Shown here: positions 59,392 to 64,000 of the stretch, piece by piece
Layout: every line of letters begins with the position of its first letter
Position numbering within the stretch: position 1 is the first letter of the stretch
DNA from: Mucilaginibacter sp. cycad4
GTDB lineage: Bacteria > Bacteroidota > Bacteroidia > Sphingobacteriales > Sphingobacteriaceae
DNA: 64,000 bases
Direction of reading: 5' to 3'
Assembly (NCBI RefSeq): GCF_034263275.1
Contig: NZ_CP139559.1
Location: 4,774,001-4,838,000, forward strand
The notes under the pieces: model-generated
What the model was told of the DNA's origin: nothing
The model's input: the letters and a program-made list of their open reading frames with translations, nothing else
Database searches by the model: none
Program-made: the position numbers and the translations under genes

Positions 59392-60840
59392 ATGAAGGTT
59401 TTACTTGCTGGTGCAAACGGCTATATTGGTACGAGGCTTATCCCGGTTTTGCTGGAGAAAGGCCATGACGTAGTTTGCCTGGTACGTGATAAACGGCGTT
59501 TCCATGAGCACAGCGATTTTAGCGGACAGGTCACCCTCATTACGGGCGATCTGCTTAAAGAATCAAATATAGAAGCATTTCCCGAAGATCTTGATGCAGC
59601 CTATTACCTGGTGCATTCCATGGCGCAAACGCAGGATTTTGCCGCGCTCGAAGCCCTTTCCGCGCATAACTTTGTACGGGCTCTTGATAAAACCAGCTGC
59701 AAACAAACCATATTTTTAAGCGGGATAACCAACGACGGCAACCTCTCGCGCCATCTGGAATCGCGACGGCATGTGGAGGATGTGCTGAAAGAAGGCAAAG
59801 CAGCATTAACTGTTTTGCGGGCAGCAATTATCATTGGTTCGGGCAGCGCCTCGTTCGAGATCATTCGCGATCTTACCGAAAAACTTCCGGTTATGACAGT
59901 ACCGCGCTGGGTGAACACCAAATGCCAGCCAATTGGCATCCGCGATGTGCTGGGCTACCTGGAAGGGGTAATGCTGATCGAAAAATCGTTCAATAAAACT
60001 TTTGATATAGGCGGGCCCGATATTCTTTCTTTTAAACAAATGATGCTTACCTATGCCAAGGTACGTAAGCTGAAAAGGTATATGATTACCATACCTTTCC
60101 TGTCACCCAAAATATCATCATACTGGCTGTACTTTGTTACCTCAACAAGCTATACCCTTGCCCAAAGCCTGGTGAACAGCATGAAGAACGAAACTATAAT
60201 GCACGATCATAGCATTGATAATGTAGTACCGCGAAAGTGCCTGACTTATAAAGAATGCCTTGAGCTTGCCTTTGTCAAGATCGAGCAAAACTCCATTGTG
60301 TCAAGCTGGAAAGATGCTTTTAACCAGGGCTATCTTAATCCGGGCTTTATGGACCAGATCAAAGTACCTCAGAACGGCACCCAGGAATATAAGGTAAAAA
60401 TGCCCTTTGAACGCCCGGCTGCTGAAGTGTTCACCAACGTACTCTCCATAGGCGGTAACCGTGGCTGGTATTACTGGGACTGGATCTGGAACATCCGCGG
60501 GTTCCTGGATAAGATCTTCGGTGGTGTTGGCTCACGCAGGGGACGCACCAGCAATATTCATATAAGTCCGGGTGATGTGATTGATTTTTGGCGGGTTTTA
60601 TTAGCCGACCGGGAGAATAAACGCCTGCTGTTATACGCCGAAATGAAACTACCCGGCGAAGCCTGGCTTGAATTTAAAATAATTGAACGACACGGTAAAC
60701 AAAGTTTAAGCCAGGTAGCTACCTTTAGGCCCAGCGGTTTGTGGGGACGCATTTACTGGTATGCCATGTGGCCCTTTCACCTGTTTATATTTAACGGCAT
60801 GGCAAAGGAAATTGTTAATTATACAGAAAAAGGTCATTGA
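59392..60840 (+). CDS. Extended SDR oxidoreductase with C-terminal DUF2867/START-like domain
   Basis: 482 residues. N-terminal NAD(P)-binding fold with GANGYIGTRLIPVLLEKGHDVVCLVRD and a following AYYLVHSMAQT stretch; the LSGITNDGNLSRHLESRRHVEDVLKEG region continues the atypical SDR fold. From about residue 330 a second domain (EYKVKMPFERPAAEVFTNVLSIGGNRGWYYWDWIWNIRGFLDKIFGG, ending WYAMWPFHLFIFNGMAKEIVN) is DUF2867-like. Proteins of this two-domain type are common next to photolyase in Bacteroidota. The reaction is not known. It heads the SDR-SDR-photolyase run. Confidence 0.85.
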   Translation: MKVLLAGANGYIGTRLIPVLLEKGHDVVCLVRDKRRFHEHSDFSGQVTLITGDLLKESNIEAFPEDLDAAYYLVHSMAQTQDFAALEALSAHNFVRALDKTSCKQTIFLSGITNDGNLSRHLESRRHVEDVLKEGKAALTVLRAAIIIGSGSASFEIIRDLTEKLPVMTVPRWVNTKCQPIGIRDVLGYLEGVMLIEKSFNKTFDIGGPDILSFKQMMLTYAKVRKLKRYMITIPFLSPKISSYWLYFVTSTSYTLAQSLVNSMKNETIMHDHSIDNVVPRKCLTYKECLELAFVKIEQNSIVSSWKDAFNQGYLNPGFMDQIKVPQNGTQEYKVKMPFERPAAEVFTNVLSIGGNRGWYYWDWIWNIRGFLDKIFGGVGSRRGRTSNIHISPGDVIDFWRVLLADRENKRLLLYAEMKLPGEAWLEFKIIERHGKQSLSQVATFRPSGLWGRIYWYAMWPFHLFIFNGMAKEIVNYTEKGH

Positions 60841-60854
60841 ATCATTGTGCTGCC

Positions 60855-60972
60855 CATCATTTACCTCATGTCATTAATCATTAAGTCATTTTTGAGCATG
60901 ACAGCAGCATAATGACACGAAGTAAATGACGCAAAGCAAATGACGCGTAGCATAATGACACAAAGTAAAATG
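60855..60972. repeat. Word-iterated repeat of ATGACACGAAGTAA with inverted half
   Basis: The left part (60855-60893) carries TCAT words (CATCATTTACCTCATGTC, TCATTAATCATTAAGTCATT), complementary to ATGA words on the right. Right: ATG codons at 60898, 60912, 60926, 60940, 60955 and 60970, spaced 14, 14, 14, 15 and 15 bases. The first three open five-codon or shorter frames that end in overlaps with the next ATG. Confidence 0.7.
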
Positions 60973-61878
60973 ACACGAAGTATATTATTAACCGGCGGAT
61001 CGGGATTATTAGGCGGGCACCTTACCAAAGCTTTACTGGCTAAGGGTTATACCATAAGTCATTTAAGCCGCAGGGCGGGTAATAATGATAAGGTAAAAAC
61101 CTTTATATGGGATATTAACAACGGTATTATTGATGAGCATTGCATAGAGGGGGTTGATACCATCGTGCACCTGGCCGGCTCAGGCATTGCCGAAAAACGG
61201 TGGACAGATGCCCGCAAAAATGACCTGATAGATAGCCGCGTAAAATCAATTGGAATGGTGTATGATTTGCTGAAACGTAAACAGCACCAGGTTACATCGG
61301 TAATTTCCGCATCGGGAGTTGGGTATTATAGCGACCGGGGCGATGAGCTGATGTATGAAACCAATGCACCTACCGACGACTTTATATCTCAATGCTGTGT
61401 ATTATGGGAAGCTGCTGTTGATGAGGGCGAAAAGCTGGGTATGCGGGTTTTGAAATTCCGTACCGGGGTTGTGCTGGATAAAGATGGCGGGGCCTTGCCG
61501 ACACTCACGCAACCCATTAAATTATTTGTTGGTTCACCCATTGGCAGCGGTAAACAATGGGTGCCCTGGATCCACTGGCAGGACGTGGTGGATATGTACC
61601 TTTTAGCGATCGGGAATAAAGACCTTGACGGTGTTTATAATATGGTTGCGCCAAACCCTGTTACCAATAAGCAATTAACCCAGGCTGTGGCCAAACAATT
61701 ACATAAACCATTGTGGGCGCCAAATGTACCGGGCTTTGTGCTCAAACTTTTATTGGGTGAAATGAGCAGCATTGTATTGGGCAGCACCAAAGTATCGGCA
61801 CAAAAAATTGAGAACGCCGGGTTCAAATTTAAATTTACTAACCTGGAGGCCGCTTTAAGTGCGATATATGGATCATAA
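60970..61878 (+). CDS. TIGR01777-family NAD(P)-binding epimerase-like protein
   Basis: 302 residues from the ATG at 60970; in-frame starts at 60955 and 60940 add only MTRSIMTQSK-type repeats. The sequence ILLTGGSGLLGGHLTKALLAKGYTISHLSRR is the NAD(P)-binding start, then DTIVHLAGSGIAEKRWTD and GVGYYSDRGDEL, the TIGR01777 signature, with FRTGVVLDKDGGALP and the typical C-terminus. Family members are SDR proteins of unknown substrate. Translation starts after a chain of minicistrons. The last 11 bases overlap the photolyase start. Confidence 0.88.
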   Translation: MTRSILLTGGSGLLGGHLTKALLAKGYTISHLSRRAGNNDKVKTFIWDINNGIIDEHCIEGVDTIVHLAGSGIAEKRWTDARKNDLIDSRVKSIGMVYDLLKRKQHQVTSVISASGVGYYSDRGDELMYETNAPTDDFISQCCVLWEAAVDEGEKLGMRVLKFRTGVVLDKDGGALPTLTQPIKLFVGSPIGSGKQWVPWIHWQDVVDMYLLAIGNKDLDGVYNMVAPNPVTNKQLTQAVAKQLHKPLWAPNVPGFVLKLLLGEMSSIVLGSTKVSAQKIENAGFKFKFTNLEAALSAIYGS

Positions 61879-63181
61879 AACACCGGTAACGTTATTCTGG
61901 TTCCGCCGCGATTTGCGGCTTGATGATAATGCAGGGCTTTATCATGCCCTCAAAAGCGGCAATCCGGTTTTACCTGTTTTTATTTTCGATAAAGAAATAT
62001 TGGATCAACTTGAAGACAAAGACGATGCCCGGGTTACGTTCATTCATCAAACCATAGAAAGCTTAAGTACCCAACTTCATAAGCACAGTAGCAGCCTCCT
62101 GGTATTACACCACAAAGCCGTAGATGCCTGGGATAAGCTCATCAAAGAATATAATATTGCCGAAGTTTATACCAACCATGACTATGAACCCTATGCTATT
62201 AAACGCGATAATGAGGTACGCGTAAAACTTGAGAAGCATGACATCTCCTTCAAAACCTATAAAGACCAGGTCATATTTGAAAAGGATGAAGTGGTGAAAG
62301 ATGACGGCAAACCCTATACTGTTTACACGCCGTACCAGCGTAAATGGCACGGTGCGCTAAAACCGTTTTATTTAAAACCCTACCCCACAAAAAGGTATTT
62401 AAAAAACCTGTATAAAACCCGCGCGTTACCTATACCCTCGTTAAAATCTTTTGGCTTTGAAAAAAGCAATACCCTTCTGCCGGATAAAGATTACGAAAGC
62501 ATAATTAACGGCTACAAGGAACAGCGCGATTTTCCGGCCGTTAAAGGCACCTCACATATTGGTATGCACTTGCGCTTTGGTACGGTAAGCATCCGTGAGC
62601 TGGCGGGTACAGCTTACAGTTATCATGATAAAACCTGGCTTAATGAGCTCATCTGGCGGGAGTTTTATATGATGATATTACATCATTTTCCGCATACTAT
62701 AAATCATGCTTTCAGGCCGGAGTATGATCGCATCCATTGGGTAAATGATGAAAAACAATTTGAGGCCTGGTGCAAAGGCCAAACCGGTTTCCCAATTGTT
62801 GATGCGGGGATGCGTGAGTTAAATGCAACAGGTTTTATGCACAACCGTGTGCGCATGATAGTGGCAAGCTTTTTAAGTAAAGACCTGCTGATTGACTGGC
62901 GATGGGGTGAACGTTATTTTGCCCGTAAACTGCTGGATTACGAAATGGCCAGTAATGTAGGAGGCTGGCAATGGGCGGCCGGGTCAGGTACAGATGCTGC
63001 ACCATACTTCAGGATCTTTAATCCGGAAGCCCAAACCAAAAAGTTCGACCCCGGGCTTCAATACATAAAAAAATGGGTTCCGGAATATGCCGATTTCAGC
63101 AAATATCCAAAACCCATTGTTGATCACGGCAAAGCGCGCGACAGGTGTTTAGCAGCGTTTAAAAATGCGCTGGCTAAGTAA
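61868..63181 (+). CDS. phrB: Class I deoxyribodipyrimidine photolyase
   Basis: The protein is 437 residues from the ATG at 61868, which is preferred over the GTG at 61859 in the same frame. It repairs cyclobutane pyrimidine dimers using FADH and light. N-terminal antenna-binding domain (VTLFWFRRDLRLDDNAGLYHAL) and a C-terminal FAD domain with WRWGERYFARKLLDYEMASNVGGWQWAAGSGTDAAPYFRIFNP, the FAD-binding core, where the electron-transfer Trp residues appear to be present. It overlaps the TIGR01777 stop by 11 bases, so it is coupled. A duplicated copy of its 3' end lies at 63735-63825. Confidence 0.95.
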   Translation: MDHKTPVTLFWFRRDLRLDDNAGLYHALKSGNPVLPVFIFDKEILDQLEDKDDARVTFIHQTIESLSTQLHKHSSSLLVLHHKAVDAWDKLIKEYNIAEVYTNHDYEPYAIKRDNEVRVKLEKHDISFKTYKDQVIFEKDEVVKDDGKPYTVYTPYQRKWHGALKPFYLKPYPTKRYLKNLYKTRALPIPSLKSFGFEKSNTLLPDKDYESIINGYKEQRDFPAVKGTSHIGMHLRFGTVSIRELAGTAYSYHDKTWLNELIWREFYMMILHHFPHTINHAFRPEYDRIHWVNDEKQFEAWCKGQTGFPIVDAGMRELNATGFMHNRVRMIVASFLSKDLLIDWRWGERYFARKLLDYEMASNVGGWQWAAGSGTDAAPYFRIFNPEAQTKKFDPGLQYIKKWVPEYADFSKYPKPIVDHGKARDRCLAAFKNALAK

Positions 63182-63186
63182 TATTT

Positions 63187-63657
63187 TTAATATATTTTAA
63201 AAGCTTCACCGTTCAATATATAACCTGTAGGTGCACCGTCATTAGGTGAGTAATAATAATCTTGATAAGTTGAACTATAAGACTCTTTTACTGAACGTTG
63301 AGGAGCCGCAAATGGAGTACCATATATATATCCAAGAACGCCTTCTAATGAAAATCCTGAAGGAAATGTATTAACATGAATGGTGTAATAATGCGCTCCT
63401 GTATTTGGATTAACAAATCTATAAACAGTCTGATCGGTAGGGCTATTCCGGAATTCCGCATACAACTGTCCGATAGAACCTTGATAAACAAACCCTCCAC
63501 TACCATTAGGGCCAAGCTCGTTTAGGTTGTTAGTATAAAAGTGCTTGTGATGTGTTGCATTATAATACTGGTAAATAGTTACCTTTGTCTGAGCCTTTAC
63601 AGTGTTAGATAATCCTGATATCAAGGCAAATAATAGAAATAAATAAATCTTTTTCAT
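63187..63657 (-). CDS. Secreted DUF5648-like repeat protein
   Basis: The protein is 156 residues from the ATG at 63657 (63666 is also possible). Signal MKKIYLFLLFALISGLSNTVKAQ. The mature part has YQYYNATHHKHFYTNNLNELG, then TVYRFVNPNTGAHYYTIHVNTFP and YSSTYQDYYYSPNDGAPTGYIL, three units of the Y-F-N-x-T-G-x-H-x-Y-T type seen in the DUF5648 lectin-like repeat, thought to bind carbohydrate. It is antisense to and adjacent to the photolyase, and flanked by duplicate copies of the photolyase 3' end, suggesting it was inserted there. The AT content is higher than the neighbours'. Confidence 0.75.
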   Translation of the reverse strand: MKKIYLFLLFALISGLSNTVKAQTKVTIYQYYNATHHKHFYTNNLNELGPNGSGGFVYQGSIGQLYAEFRNSPTDQTVYRFVNPNTGAHYYTIHVNTFPSGFSLEGVLGYIYGTPFAAPQRSVKESYSSTYQDYYYSPNDGAPTGYILNGEAFKIY

Positions 63658-63734
63658 ATTTTTCATGCTTTTTTCAAGCAAAGATAAAAAAATATTATTT
63701 ATTATTAAATAATAATATCCAGAACATTGATAAA

Positions 63735-63825
63735 TTCAGCAAATATCCAAAACCTATCGTTGATCACAGCAAAGCTCGTGACCGGTGTTTAGCGGGCGTT
63801 TAAAAAGCGCTGGCTAAGTAATATT
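63735..63825 (+). pseudogene. Duplicated, decayed fragment of the photolyase 3' end
   Basis: TTCAGCAAATATCCAAAACC and the following sequence through CTGGCTAAGTAATATT match 63095-63185, about 90 bases with several substitutions and two compensating single-base changes (extra G near 63794, missing base near 63806). The copy has no start and cannot encode a domain. It overlaps the stop of the next gene by two bases. Confidence 0.8.
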
Positions 63826-64000
63826 AATTAGTAACTGTAGCTATTGTAAAATCAAAATAAAGCACAACATTGGAGCCTATCGGTGAGCTACCCGCAGTCC
63901 CATAACCAAACCTTGAGGGTATAATCATTGATACAGCCGCTCCTGCAGTTTGCCCGGTCAATGCTTCTTTAACCCCAACTCTAAGTCCGGCATCAACTGT
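63824..64000 (-). CDS. FKBP-type peptidyl-prolyl isomerase, C-terminal part (runs off the window)
   Basis: The last 58 residues read TVDAGLRVGVKEALTGQT, AGAAVSMIIPSRFGYGTAGSS and PIGSNVVLYFDFTIATVTN before the stop at 63824-63826. The pattern LxxGxxEAL, IIPSRFGYG, SSPIxxNxVLxFD is the conserved end of FKBP domains. The catalytic aromatic residues in the missing N-terminal part cannot be checked. Likely secreted or membrane-anchored, as is common in this phylum, but its start is outside the window. Confidence 0.85.
   Translation of the reverse strand, partial: TVDAGLRVGVKEALTGQTAGAAVSMIIPSRFGYGTAGSSPIGSNVVLYFDFTIATVTN

Overview
The window looks like the chromosome of a Bacteroidota bacterium of the Sphingobacteriaceae type, close to Mucilaginibacter or Pedobacter. 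The evidence is an alternative complex III (act) locus, TAnnTTTG-type promoter boxes just before several genes (pgi, asnS, rpsL, act, the deoxyhypusine-synthase-like gene), LytS/LytTR signalling, many SPII lipoproteins, DUF-type families I associate with this group, and intergenic hairpins and interspersed palindromes of the kind common there. GC is moderate by eye (not computed). Most of the window is ordinary core genome. I saw no tRNA, rRNA or CRISPR array.

Layout. 1-5.6 kb (minus): actB and actA of the quinol-oxidising complex III, then a deoxyhypusine-synthase-family gene. 5.8-12.6 kb: outer-membrane barrel, degenerate methyltransferase-like protein, SirB1-like protein, LytS/LytTR two-component pair, an inverted-repeat element and small genes, one possibly frameshifted. 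12.7-24.4 kb: esterase, prfB with its recoding site, pgi, DUF805, a MITE-like element with a 9-bp duplication, glutamine-cyclotransferase lipoprotein, yraN-dnaG, higBA, an EamA permease and two small lipoproteins. 24.6-32.3 kb: asnS, SRPBCC protein, hydrolase, msrB and a eukaryote-like class I ribonucleotide reductase operon (nrdB-nrdA). 32.4-39 kb: acyltransferase, small secreted proteins, then the str operon rpsL-rpsG-fusA-rpsJ, closed by a terminator directly after rpsJ. 39.1-43.3 kb: YCII/ECF sigma pair, two YHS proteins and an ISAs1-type insertion sequence that landed inside a palindromic repeat. 43.3-48.3 kb: stand-alone CoaB-like protein, then a tight run DoxX-DinB-(NRDE+ATP-grasp)-(LysE+thioredoxin). 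48.4-57.3 kb: serpin, phosphodiesterase, three secreted proteins including a PPIPPV-repeat protein, a second esterase, thioredoxin, TetR-AarF pair. 57.4-59.0 kb: AT-rich cassette of three overlapping unknown/YbjN-like genes. 59.0-64.0 kb: Dabb protein, two SDR proteins, photolyase, a secreted protein flanked by a duplicated photolyase tail, and the end of an FKBP gene that runs off the window.

The strongest candidates for something undescribed are: (1) the operon at 44.0-47.8 kb, where an Ntn-hydrolase-like NRDE domain is fused to a membrane-anchored ATP-grasp ligase and is overlapped by a LysE-type exporter fused in frame to a lipobox-bearing thioredoxin domain; (2) the chain of five-codon minicistrons linked by ATGA/TAATG overlaps ahead of the TIGR01777 gene; (3) the AT-rich three-gene cassette at 57.4-59.0 kb; and (4) a class of intergenic hairpins in which a short word is iterated and then iterated again in reverse complement, with a different word in each spacer. 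All functional proposals for these are inference from sequence alone.
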